A DNA stretch of 64,000 nucleotides from Desulfovibrio sp. Huiquan2017 (GTDB lineage Bacteria > Desulfobacterota > Desulfovibrionia > Desulfovibrionales > Desulfovibrionaceae): the NCBI RefSeq assembly GCF_017351175.1, contig NZ_JAFMPN010000007.1:1-64000 (forward strand), written 5' to 3'. Below are positions 36,825-44,681 of the stretch, one piece after another. Below the pieces are notes generated by a model. The model did not search any database. It was not told where the DNA came from and was given only the letters and a program-made list of their open reading frames with translations. The position numbers were made by a program, and so were the translations under genes. The stretch's first letter is position 1; every line of letters starts with the position of its first letter.

Positions 36825-37460
36825 ATGACCAAGAAGGAAGCCATACTCAACGCCGCCCAGGAGGCCTTCGGGCAACTGGGATTCCACGCCGCCACCGTCA
36901 AGGACGTGGCCGGGCGGGCCGATGTTTCCTTCGGCTTGGTCTCCCACTACTTCGGCAGCAAGCAGGAGTTGTTCCTGGCCGCCGGGTTCGACATGGCCGA
37001 CCGGTTGATCCTGCGCCTGAGCGAGGCCACCGCCAAGGCCAAGAACGGCATGGAGGCCATCCGGGCCTACATGAGCGCCTATTTCGATTTCACTGAAGAA
37101 CATCGGACCCGCTTTCCCGTGCTGTTGCGTTGTTCTCCCTTCAGCCACATGGAACCTGGCGTGGACGGCGCCAAGGTGATGGAGAAGTTCAGCATCTTCA
37201 TCGACGAGCTCAAGCGTTGCGTCGCCTTGGGCATCGAGGACGGGACCATCCGTTCCCTGCCCCTGGAGCAGACCGCGCTGATCATCTACGGCAACATCGT
37301 CGGCTCGGTCCGTACCAGCCTCCTGTCGCCTTACGATTCCACGGGCCTGTTCGAGGAAACCATCAACCACGTGGAACGCAGCATCATCGTCATCCCGGAG
37401 AGCTCGTCCGTGGATCATCCGCTGGCCCTTTACCGGTGCAGCGAAACGGAACGGCAATAA
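36825..37460 (+). CDS. TetR family transcriptional regulator
   Basis: 211 residues. The helix-turn-helix is clear: AILNAAQEAFGQLGFHAATV, then DVAGRADVSFGLVSHYFGSK. The C-terminal helical domain is of the type seen in fatty-acid or multidrug-responsive TetR regulators, but the ligand cannot be read. The promoter carries two palindromes sharing GATTG. No transporter or enzyme follows, only a 40-residue reading frame and then a terminator, so the regulated partner is either that small protein or lies elsewhere. Confidence 0.92.
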   Translation: MTKKEAILNAAQEAFGQLGFHAATVKDVAGRADVSFGLVSHYFGSKQELFLAAGFDMADRLILRLSEATAKAKNGMEAIRAYMSAYFDFTEEHRTRFPVLLRCSPFSHMEPGVDGAKVMEKFSIFIDELKRCVALGIEDGTIRSLPLEQTALIIYGNIVGSVRTSLLSPYDSTGLFEETINHVERSIIVIPESSSVDHPLALYRCSETERQ

Positions 37461-37478
37461 TACGGACGGAGAAAAGAT

Positions 37479-37601
37479 ATGTTCAAGGATCTTACCGCCG
37501 CAAGAATTTTGGAGATCGTCCTGGGCAGCCGTGCATGGCTGAACTACATGGACTCCTACAAGTCCTGGTCGGAAGACTGGGCCAAAATACAGCACCCTTA
37601 G
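37479..37601 (+). CDS. 40-residue microprotein downstream of TetR
   Basis: MFKDLTAARILEI..., 40 residues, 18 bases after the TetR stop, with GGAG 7 bases before the ATG and a strong terminator after it. It is amphipathic, Trp/Tyr-rich in the second half (RAWLNYMDSYKSWSEDWAK) and has no signal peptide. It could be a real small protein co-expressed with TetR, or the N-terminal remnant of a longer gene. I do not recognise it. Confidence 0.6.
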   Translation: MFKDLTAARILEIVLGSRAWLNYMDSYKSWSEDWAKIQHP

Positions 37602-37706
37602 TCCCGAACGGATCAACACCTCCTAAGGCGCACAGAAATGGACCGCAACCCACACCTGACAGCCTGACAGATACGTTTCGGACACCCCGGCACAGCCGGG
37701 TATCAA

Positions 37707-37736
37707 GGGAGCCGCGAAAGCGGCTCCCTTTTTTTT
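37707..37736 (+). terminator. rho-independent terminator of the TetR unit
   Basis: GGGAGCCGC, GAAA tetraloop, GCGGCTCCC, then eight Ts. Confidence 0.95.
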
Positions 37737-37765
37737 GCGTGCGCGACACGCCGGCCGCTCACCAG

Positions 37766-37835
37766 GTGTCGCACACGCAACGCTTGTGTCGCACAATGTC
37801 GCACAATGCGACACATGAGACAGCCGTGCGACACA
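37766..37835 (+). promoter_or_regulatory. cluster of TGTCGCAC repeats, likely enhancer-binding sites
   Basis: TGTCGCA-CAA-TGCGACA (37797-37813) is a perfect 17-bp palindrome. Around it lie GTGTCGCACAC (37766-37776), TGTCGCACA (37787-37795) and inverted GTGCGACA (37826-37833). The cluster is ~80-145 bases upstream of the sigma-54 promoter, the usual distance for an NtrC-type activator. Confidence 0.7.
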
Positions 37836-37911
37836 ATTCGCGCTGCGCTGTATTCTTTAGACTTTTTATAACCCGTGGGAACGACAGATTATAATACAAA
37901 TAATGTGTCGC

Positions 37912-37927
37912 TGGCACGCCGGTTGCT
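37912..37927 (+). promoter_or_regulatory. sigma-54 promoter
   Basis: TGGCACG-CCGG-TTGCT matches the -24/-12 consensus TGGCACG-N4-TTGCW at every position. Transcription should start near 37938, 40 bases before the regulator gene. Confidence 0.85.
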
Positions 37928-37977
37928 AATACCTGGATACTATTTGCCAAGAACTTCAAACACTGCGGGAGGGCATG

Positions 37978-38226
37978 ATGTTTGCGAAAAACGTAACCAA
38001 GGTTGTTCAGGATTGCATTCTCGACAGCGGCATTCAGGCCAAGGTCGTGGCCCAAAAAATCAACAAGCCGTATTCGACCCTGATGCGGGAAATCAACCCC
38101 TTCGACGCCAGCGCCAAACTGGGCGCGGAGACCTTGCTCGAAATCATGAAGGTCACACGCGACATTCGTCCGCTCCAGTTCATGGCCTCGGAGATGGGCT
38201 TCAACCTGGAAACAGGCAACGCTTAA
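37978..38226 (+). CDS. phage CII-like (Phage_CP76) regulator 1
   Basis: 82 residues. It matches the small phage-regulatory CII family: ...VAQKINKPYSTLMREINPFDASAKLG... followed by IRPLQFMASEMGF. The helix-turn-helix is the KPYSTLMREINP part. The ATG at 37978 is preferred over the one three bases earlier: GGGAGGG is then 4 bases away, and MFAKNV aligns with MFEKDL of the paralogue at 44215. It is driven by a sigma-54 promoter, unusual for a phage-type regulator, and no phage genes are near. Confidence 0.85.
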   Translation: MFAKNVTKVVQDCILDSGIQAKVVAQKINKPYSTLMREINPFDASAKLGAETLLEIMKVTRDIRPLQFMASEMGFNLETGNA

Positions 38227-38248
38227 TCCCCCTGGGGGATCGATTTTC

Positions 38249-38276
38249 GGCCGGGCCCCACGCCCGGCCTTTCTTC
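38249..38276 (+). terminator. terminator after CII-like regulator 1
   Basis: GGCCGGGC, loop, GCCCGGCC, then TTTCTT. It is flanked by two further hairpins: AATCCCCC/GGGGGAT at about 38226-38240 and GGGGATTA/TAATCCCC at 38277-38297. Confidence 0.8.
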
Positions 38277-38297
38277 GGGGATTATTCCCTAATCCCC

Positions 38298-38571
38298 GGG
38301 GAAAACCAGCAGACGGTGCAAGCCGCTTCGCGACGCGATCCAGGCGATCTCGCCGAGGGCGGGCAACGACTCGTTCTTGCATCCCCTTTCTGCATTTTCG
38401 GCGCGATTTTTCCGCCACGCAGCCTTTCGTCCACAAAAGGCCATAGCCATACACGCCCCTTTCCGACCGTGTCGCACACACTCGGGAAAACGGCTTGGCA
38501 CCTTGCCAATATCGCCCGTTCGGCTTAGAAATACCGAAGTATTCTCCAACCCGAGGACGGACGCGAGCCCC
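38298..38571 (+). promoter_or_regulatory. upstream region of the kinase cassette, with GTGTCGCACAC and an NF1-like palindrome
   Basis: GTGTCGCACAC (38469-38479) repeats exactly the 11-mer at 37766-37776. TTGGC-ACCTT-GCCAA (38495-38509) is a perfect inverted repeat 16 bases later. I see no sigma-54 or sigma-70 promoter with confidence; the kinase ATG is at 38572. Confidence 0.45.
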
Positions 38572-40590
38572 ATGACCACACATCCCGGAGACAGGCTGCC
38601 GAGAGCCGATTCGCTCAGCCGCCGGGCCAAGCTGGCCCAGTTGGCCTTCATCTCGGCCATCGTCCTGATCTTCTCCTGCGCGCTCATCCTGTTCAATGCC
38701 TATCGGCTGCACGTGCGCCTGTCCGAACGCGCGGACAGCATCGCCCACCTGGCCCGGACCAGCCTGGCCAGCGCGGTCTGGCAGGTAGACTACGCCTCGG
38801 CCCGCGACTTCATCGACGCCGTGCTCCAGGACGACACCGTGGCGTTCGCCCAGGTGGTCACCGGCCGCGAGGTCATGGCGGCCAAAAGCCGCCCCCGTTT
38901 CGCCGGGCACGGCTTCGAGTACTTCACCAAGGACCGGCGGTTCCTGACCAAGTCCGTGGAAATCCGGAAATACGGCGACTGGATCGGCTCATTCAACTTG
39001 GCCGTATCCACCGAGGGCAACCTTCAGGAAATGGCCATGTACGTGGGACTGACCTTCGCCCTGGCCCTGCTCCTGATCCTGACCCTGACCCTGGCCGCGG
39101 TCCGCTACATGCGCAAACATTTCCTGACTCCGCTCATGGACCTGGAGGAATCGGCCACGACCATCGCGGACGGCAACCTGGACGCGCCCATCGACACCTC
39201 GGCCTCCAACGAATTGGGCAGCCTGGCCCGGGCCATCGACGACATGCGCCAGTCCGTCCGCCACCTGATCCATGACCTCCAGGAGGCCAACAACAAGCTC
39301 CAGAACCATCAGAACAGCCTGGAAAGCATGGTCAAGGAGCGCACCGAGGAACTCAAGCGCAAGAACGACTCCCTGAACGGAGCCCTGGAACAGGTCCGCC
39401 GGGCCAAAAAGGCCGCCGAGGTGGCCAACACGGCCAAAAGCAGCTTCCTGGCCTCCATGAGCCATGAGATCCGCACGCCCATGAACGCCATCCTGGGCAT
39501 GGCCGACATCCTTTGGGAGACCGATCTGTCCGAAGATCAGGCGCGCTACGTGGAGGTCTTCCGCACCGCGGGCGAGAGCCTGCTTGAAATCCTCGACGAC
39601 ATCCTGGACCTGTCCAAGATCGAGGCCGGGCACCTGACCCTGGAAAAGACCTGGTTCCCGCTGACCGACATCCTGGACCGGACCTGCGGCGTAATCCAGG
39701 CCAAAGCCTCGCAAAAGGGCCTCGGCCTGAGCTGCGTCGCCGCCCCGGAGGTTCCGGCGCGCATCAACGGCGACCCCAACCGGCTGCGCCAGGTGCTCTT
39801 CAACCTGCTGGGCAACGCCATCAAGTTCACGGACTCGGGCTCGGTGGCCCTGAACGTGGATACGGCCTCGCGCGACGACGATTCCGTTCTGCTCCATTTT
39901 TCCATCACGGACACCGGCGTGGGCGTGTCCGGCGACAAGCTCAGGGCTATCTTCGAGGCCTTCACCCAGGCGGACAGCTCCACCACCCGCCAATTCGGCG
40001 GCACCGGCCTGGGGCTGGCCATCAGCAAGGAATTGGTCCACATGATGGACGGCCGCATCTGGGCCGAATCCATGCCGGGCAAGGGCAGCACCTTCCATTT
40101 CACGGCCCGCTTCGGCACACCTCGCCCCGGGGACGTCGCTCAGCCCGAGCCGCCCCGGCCGCCCGAGGAACCCTCCCTGCCGCCGCTGAACATTCTCATG
40201 TTCGAGGATTCCCGGTACAACGCCTTCGTGGCCCGGACCTACCTCGACGCCACCCCCTGCCGCCTGACCGTGACCGAGGACGGCAAGTCCGGGGTCGAAC
40301 TGTTCAAGAAAGGCGGCTGGGACCTGGTTCTCATGGATATCCAAATGCCGGTCATGGACGGCCTCGAGGCCACCCGGACCATCCGGCAGTGGGAGCGCGA
40401 ACAAGGGCTCGACCCTGTGCCCATCGTGGTCATGACCGCCTTTGCCATGGACGACGGCACGCGCCGCTGCCTGGAGGCGGGCGCGGACTCGCACCTGCCC
40501 AAGCCGGTCAAGAAGAGCGCCTTGTTCGAAGCCATTCGCAAACTGGCCGACAAAAATGCACGAAAAGGAGAGGAATCGGATCATGACTGA
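38572..40590 (+). CDS. membrane hybrid histidine kinase with C-terminal receiver
   Basis: 672 residues. TM1 is at ~25-45, a ~120-residue periplasmic domain follows, TM2 is at ~162-182, HAMP at ~182-235, then a coiled coil (~240-290). The kinase core has FLASMSHEIRTPMNAILGM as H-box, NLLGNAIKF as N-box, DTGVGVS and FGGTGLGLAIS. The receiver (~540-660) has phospho-Asp in LMDIQMP and Lys in PKPVKK, though its acidic pocket reads MFEDSRYN in place of VDDN. It is first gene of a coupled cassette; its stop overlaps the next start. The separate binding protein two genes on may be its ligand-presenting partner. Confidence 0.9.
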   Translation: MTTHPGDRLPRADSLSRRAKLAQLAFISAIVLIFSCALILFNAYRLHVRLSERADSIAHLARTSLASAVWQVDYASARDFIDAVLQDDTVAFAQVVTGREVMAAKSRPRFAGHGFEYFTKDRRFLTKSVEIRKYGDWIGSFNLAVSTEGNLQEMAMYVGLTFALALLLILTLTLAAVRYMRKHFLTPLMDLEESATTIADGNLDAPIDTSASNELGSLARAIDDMRQSVRHLIHDLQEANNKLQNHQNSLESMVKERTEELKRKNDSLNGALEQVRRAKKAAEVANTAKSSFLASMSHEIRTPMNAILGMADILWETDLSEDQARYVEVFRTAGESLLEILDDILDLSKIEAGHLTLEKTWFPLTDILDRTCGVIQAKASQKGLGLSCVAAPEVPARINGDPNRLRQVLFNLLGNAIKFTDSGSVALNVDTASRDDDSVLLHFSITDTGVGVSGDKLRAIFEAFTQADSSTTRQFGGTGLGLAISKELVHMMDGRIWAESMPGKGSTFHFTARFGTPRPGDVAQPEPPRPPEEPSLPPLNILMFEDSRYNAFVARTYLDATPCRLTVTEDGKSGVELFKKGGWDLVLMDIQMPVMDGLEATRTIRQWEREQGLDPVPIVVMTAFAMDDGTRRCLEAGADSHLPKPVKKSALFEAIRKLADKNARKGEESDHD

Positions 40591-41116
40591 TGCGCCGAGT
40601 TGCCGCTTGTTGTGGTGTCACGGCTCCCTGAGCAGCCCCTGGGGAACCAAGAGTCTGGCCTTGGCCGATGTGGCCGGGGAATTCGGTTTGACCATGGAGG
40701 GGCCCGATTTCAGCGATCTCGCCGCCCCGGACGAACGGGTGGAACGCCTGTTGGCCATCCTGGCCGAGGATGACCGGCCCACCATCCTGGCCGGATCGTC
40801 CATGGGCGGTTACGTGGCAGCGGCCGCGTCCATGCACGCCCGGGTCCCGGCCCTGTTTCTCCTGGCCCCGGCCTTCTATCTCCCCGGCTACGCCGTGCAC
40901 GTCTTCCCCAGCCTGCCCGGCCGGGTCACCGTGGTCCACGGCTGGGACGACGACGTGGTCCCGGTGGACAACGCCATCCGCTTCGCCCGGACCCACAAGG
41001 CGACTCTGCACGTGCTCGCCGACGGCCATCGGCTGGAGAAGTCCACCGAAACCTTATGCGTCCAGTTTGCCCGATTTCTGGCCTGCGCCAAGGCGGACTT
41101 GGAGAAAAACGCATGA
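40583..41116 (+). CDS. alpha/beta hydrolase
   Basis: 177 residues, small for the fold and similar in size to YqiA/YcfP-like esterases. The nucleophile elbow is GSSMGGY, the acid is in HGWDDDVVP and the His in ADGHRL, so the triad looks complete. The N-terminal strand CRLLWCHGSLSSPWG forms the oxyanion loop. No signal peptide, so cytoplasmic. Substrate unknown. It overlaps the kinase gene by 8 bases and the next gene by 4 (ATGA), indicating tight co-translation. Confidence 0.85.
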   Translation: MTDAPSCRLLWCHGSLSSPWGTKSLALADVAGEFGLTMEGPDFSDLAAPDERVERLLAILAEDDRPTILAGSSMGGYVAAAASMHARVPALFLLAPAFYLPGYAVHVFPSLPGRVTVVHGWDDDVVPVDNAIRFARTHKATLHVLADGHRLEKSTETLCVQFARFLACAKADLEKNA

Positions 41117-42090
41117 CCCGAGCCCCCTTCGCAGCGAGGTTGGCCGTGCTGTGCGCCGCTCTCCTGCTCCCGGCCCTTGCGGCCGCCCAAGGGCCGGTCC
41201 CGGAAAAGGCGTCCCTGATCCTGCAATGGCTGCCCCAGGCCCAGTTCGCGGGTTACTTCGTGGCCAAGGACAAGGGGTTCTACGCCGAGGAGGGCATCAA
41301 CCTGACCATCTTGTCCGGCGGCCCGGACATCCTGGCCAGCGAAGAACTTGAGAACGGCAAGGCGGACTTCGCCACCATGTTCCTGACCACCGGCCTGCAG
41401 CGACGCGAGTCCCTGCCCCTGGTCAACATCGGCCAGATCGTCCAGCATTCGGCGCTCATGCTCATCGCCAAGGCGTCGTCCGGCATCAAAACCTTCCGCG
41501 ACCTGGACGGCAAAAAAGTCGGGTTGTGGGCCAACGAATTCCAGATCCAGCCCCTGGCCCTGTTCCGGCGCGAGAACATCCACGCGACCGTGGTCCCGCA
41601 GACCTCGTCCCTGGACCTGTTCATGCGCGACGGCGTGGCCGCCTGCTCGGGCATGTGGTACAACGAATACCACACGCTCCTGACCTACGGACTGGACGAG
41701 AAGGACCTGCGGCCCCTGTTCTTCACCAACGAGGGCCTGAACTTCCCCGAAGACGGCATCTACTGTCTGGAGCGGACCGCCGCCGAGCGCCCCGAGCTGT
41801 GCCAAGGGCTGGTCCGGGCCACCCTCAAGGGATGGCGCTATGCCTTTGAGCATAAGGACGAGGCCCTGGCCATCGTGCTTAAGCGCATGGAAGCGGCCCG
41901 GGTCCCGGCAAGCCGAGCGCACCAGCGCTGGATGCTCGAACGCATGGAGGACGTAACCATGCCCGACGGGGCCGCCATGGGCGTGCTCCGCCGCGAGGAT
42001 TTCAAGCGAGTGGTCGGGGCCCTGCTCGGGACCGGGTTCGCGACCCACCCCCCGAGCTACGAGGACTTCTACAAAGGAGCAATGCAATGA
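41113..42090 (+). CDS. THI5/NMT1-like periplasmic binding protein
   Basis: 325 residues with a signal peptide (AVLCAALLLPALAAA). The mature protein has the family pattern LILQWLPQAQFAGYFVAKDKGFYAEEGINL and an FRDLDGKKVGLWANEF segment. Relatives bind thiamine precursors, aliphatic sulfonates or nitrate-like anions, usually for an ABC transporter. None is here, and it sits between a hydrolase and a phosphatase gene with ATGA overlaps on both sides, so a sensory role is likely. In other proteins this same domain occurs as the sensor of GGDEF proteins and kinases. Confidence 0.88.
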   Translation: MTRAPFAARLAVLCAALLLPALAAAQGPVPEKASLILQWLPQAQFAGYFVAKDKGFYAEEGINLTILSGGPDILASEELENGKADFATMFLTTGLQRRESLPLVNIGQIVQHSALMLIAKASSGIKTFRDLDGKKVGLWANEFQIQPLALFRRENIHATVVPQTSSLDLFMRDGVAACSGMWYNEYHTLLTYGLDEKDLRPLFFTNEGLNFPEDGIYCLERTAAERPELCQGLVRATLKGWRYAFEHKDEALAIVLKRMEAARVPASRAHQRWMLERMEDVTMPDGAAMGVLRREDFKRVVGALLGTGFATHPPSYEDFYKGAMQ

Positions 42091-44021
42091 GGCGGTATCC
42101 CATCGCCCTCAAGCTGACCTTTCTGATCCTGTCCTGCGCCCTGGTCATCCTGGCCGCCATCGTGGCCTACAACTACGTCGCGTCGCGAGCCGTCATCCTG
42201 CGCCAGGCCGAGGACAATTCCCGCCTCCTCGTGGCCGGGACCGCCGGACGCATCGACTCGGTCCTGTCCGGGGTGCAAAAGGTGGCCGAAAACGTCGCCT
42301 TTTCCATGGAAGACACCACCCTGTCCAAGCAGGAGATCCTCGACCTCGACCGGCGGGTCCTGGCCAACAACCCCGAGATATACGGGATGGCCATCGCCTT
42401 CGAGCCGTACTTCGTGCAACGCGACAAACGCTATTTCGCGCCCTACCACTACCGTTCGGGCGGGCGCATCGGCTTCACCATGCTCGGCGACGCCAATTAC
42501 CGTTATTTTTACATGGACTGGTACCAGATTCCCAAAGAACTGGGCCGCAGCGTCTGGACCGAGCCCTACTTCGACGAGGGAGGCGGCGGCGTGCCCATGG
42601 CCACCTACTCCGTGCCCTTCTACCGCACCGTGGACGGCAAGTCCGTGTTCGCGGGCGTGGTCACGGCGGACATCTCCCTCAACTGGCTACAGGATCTGGT
42701 CAGATCCATTCGGCTATACGACTCGGGCTACGCCTTTCTCCTGTCCCGCCACGGCACTTTCATCACCCACCCGGACAAGTCCCTGGTCATGAACCAGACC
42801 ATCTTCTCCCTGGCCGAGGAACGCGGCTCCAAGGAACTGCGCGAACTGGGCCAGCGCATGCTCTCGGGCAAGGCCGCTTTCATCCCGGTGGGCACGCTTC
42901 TCTCGCCCGAGGAAAGCTACATGTTCAGCGACAGGCTCGACTATGGCGGCTGGAGCCTCGGCGTGGTCTTCCCCCGCGACGAAATGCTCGGCGACGCTTA
43001 CCGCCTGTCCAAGTCCATGCTCGCCATCGGCGCGGTCGGCTTTGTGCTCCTGGCCCTGGTCACCATGGGCATCGCCCGGCGCATCACCCAGCCATTGCGC
43101 GAACTGTCCGAGTCGGCCCGTAAAATCGCCTCCGGCAATCTGAACCTCACCCTCCCGGAAAAACGCGCCAACGACGAGGTCGGCGATCTGACCGACTCCT
43201 TCAAGTATATGAAAAACTCCCTCAAGGAGTTCATCCACGACCTGACCGCCACCACCCAGGCCAAGGAGCGCATCGAGTCCGAACTGCGCATCGCCCGGGA
43301 AATCCAAATGGGCATCCTGCCCAAACTCTTCCCGGCCTTCCCGGACCGCAAGGAATTCGAGGTATTCGCCTCCATCGAACCCGCCAAGGAAGTGGGCGGC
43401 GACCTCTATGATTTCTTCTTCGTGGACGAGACCCATTTCTGCTTCCTGGTGGGCGACGTCTCGGGCAAAGGCGTGCCCGCCGCCTTCTTCATGGCCGTGA
43501 CCAAAACCCTGCTCAAGGTCGTGGCCGAACGCGGCCTGGACCCCGGCGAAATCCTGACCAAGGTCAACGCCGACCTGGCCGCCAAAAACGAGTCGTGCAT
43601 GTTCGTGACCCTGTTCCTGGCCATCATGGACATCGAGACGGGCGAGACCCGCTATGCCAACGCGGGCCACAACCCGCCGGTCTTCCTGCCCTGCGGCGGC
43701 ACGCCCGAAATCGTTCCGCCCCTGGGCGAACCCGTGGCGGGCATCATGGAGGACATGCGCTATTCCACCAAGACCATGACCCTCAAGCCCGGCGACCTGC
43801 TCTTCATCTATACCGACGGCGTGACCGAAGCCATGAACCCCGAGGGGGCCCTGTTCGGCGAAAAACGGCTGATCAGGCTGCTGGCCGAGCAGCGCGAACC
43901 CCTCGCGCCCGAACTGGTCAAGGACGTGGGGGCGGCCATCCATGCCTTTGCCCGGGGCGCGGAACAGTCCGACGACATCACCATGCTGGTCATGCAGTTC
44001 ATGGGCCAATGCGCCCCTTAG
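42087..44021 (+). CDS. SpoIIE/RsbU-type phosphatase with Cache and HAMP
   Basis: 644 residues. TM1 is at ~10-30, a double-Cache periplasmic domain spans ~40-305 (with YFYMDWYQIPKELG and WTEPYFDEGGG, typical of dCache_1), TM2 is at ~308-330, HAMP at ~330-385. A coiled coil leads into the PP2C-like SpoIIE domain: EVGGDLYDFF, VGDVSGKGVPAAFFMA, NAGHNPP, IYTDGVTEA and SDDITML supply the metal-binding Asp residues. Such phosphatases act on an anti-sigma antagonist, but no STAS or anti-sigma gene is next to it. It is the last gene of the cassette. Confidence 0.93.
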   Translation: MRRYPIALKLTFLILSCALVILAAIVAYNYVASRAVILRQAEDNSRLLVAGTAGRIDSVLSGVQKVAENVAFSMEDTTLSKQEILDLDRRVLANNPEIYGMAIAFEPYFVQRDKRYFAPYHYRSGGRIGFTMLGDANYRYFYMDWYQIPKELGRSVWTEPYFDEGGGGVPMATYSVPFYRTVDGKSVFAGVVTADISLNWLQDLVRSIRLYDSGYAFLLSRHGTFITHPDKSLVMNQTIFSLAEERGSKELRELGQRMLSGKAAFIPVGTLLSPEESYMFSDRLDYGGWSLGVVFPRDEMLGDAYRLSKSMLAIGAVGFVLLALVTMGIARRITQPLRELSESARKIASGNLNLTLPEKRANDEVGDLTDSFKYMKNSLKEFIHDLTATTQAKERIESELRIAREIQMGILPKLFPAFPDRKEFEVFASIEPAKEVGGDLYDFFFVDETHFCFLVGDVSGKGVPAAFFMAVTKTLLKVVAERGLDPGEILTKVNADLAAKNESCMFVTLFLAIMDIETGETRYANAGHNPPVFLPCGGTPEIVPPLGEPVAGIMEDMRYSTKTMTLKPGDLLFIYTDGVTEAMNPEGALFGEKRLIRLLAEQREPLAPELVKDVGAAIHAFARGAEQSDDITMLVMQFMGQCAP

Positions 44022-44145
44022 ACGCATGGACGGAAAGCCCGCAATCCGTCATCTCGGCAACCATGAAAAACAGGATGTTATAGCGATATAGCCCGGCCAT
44101 CGCACGCGCCGAATTCGATTTTTACCCCCCCTTTTTCAAATTTCG

Positions 44146-44174
44146 TTGACGAAAAAGGGAAAACTGGGCTAACT
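44146..44174 (+). promoter_or_regulatory. promoter for CII-like regulator 2
   Basis: TTGACG (44146-44151), 17-base spacer, CTAACT (44169-44174). The -35 box lies inside a TTTCG-TTGA-CGAAA inverted repeat (44141-44154) that could be an operator. Unlike regulator 1, there is no sigma-54 box. Confidence 0.6.
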
Positions 44175-44214
44175 TCCATTACTAGGCAGAATATCCAACA
44201 TGTGGGGGGTAAAC

Positions 44215-44523
44215 ATGTTCGAGAAAGACCTGACCAAGAAAATGCAGGACATCGTTCTGGAAGGACACATCCCGGCCAAGGAAGTGTCCAAGCTGATCAA
44301 GAAGCCGTATTCCACATTGCTTCGGGAACTCAACCCGTTCGACGCCCACGCCAAGCTCGGGGTCGAGACCATGTTTGAAATCGTCAAGGCGACACACAAC
44401 ATCTCGGTCCTTGAGTTCATGGCCAGAGAACTGGGGTACACGCTCCGGCCGCTCGACGCCATCCAGCCCGCCAGGCAGGGGACCAGTTCCCGCCGTGTTC
44501 ACAAGCAGGAAGCGACCATGTGA
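44215..44523 (+). CDS. phage CII-like (Phage_CP76) regulator 2
   Basis: 102 residues. The first ~80 align with regulator 1: VSKLIKKPYSTLLRELNPFDAHAKLG and ISVLEFMARELGY. A 20-residue basic Ser/Arg tail (SSRRVHKQ) is extra. The ATG at 44215 is taken because it aligns with the paralogue start and has GGGGGG upstream; another ATG lies at 44200. With regulator 1 it brackets the kinase-hydrolase-binding protein-phosphatase cassette. Confidence 0.85.
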   Translation: MFEKDLTKKMQDIVLEGHIPAKEVSKLIKKPYSTLLRELNPFDAHAKLGVETMFEIVKATHNISVLEFMARELGYTLRPLDAIQPARQGTSSRRVHKQEATM

Positions 44524-44547
44524 GAACCGCATCCGGCAAAACACCAC

Positions 44548-44581
44548 ACTGCCCGGGACGTGCGTGCCATGCCCGGGCAGT
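44548..44581 (+). promoter_or_regulatory. inverted repeat after regulator 2
   Basis: ACTGCCCGGG / CCCGGGCAGT with a 14-base loop. There is no T-run, so termination here would be weak or factor-dependent. Confidence 0.5.
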
Positions 44582-44619
44582 ACCGCGTGAGGAACCGGAC
44601 GCCCCCCGCCCCTTTCATT

Positions 44620-44648
44620 TTGACTTTGCCCATTGATTGGTTTCTACT
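44620..44648 (+). promoter_or_regulatory. promoter for the class II aldolase gene
   Basis: TTGACT (44620-44625), 17-base spacer, TCTACT (44643-44648); the ATG is 33 bases on. Confidence 0.65.
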
Positions 44649-44681
44649 GCCGCAAGCACAAACGTTCCAAGGAGGAAGGGC

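Noticed and set aside
37978-44523. Prophage remnant, because of the two CII-like regulators
   Set aside because: No integrase, structural, lysis or attachment sequences; genes between are host-type signalling genes with matching composition.
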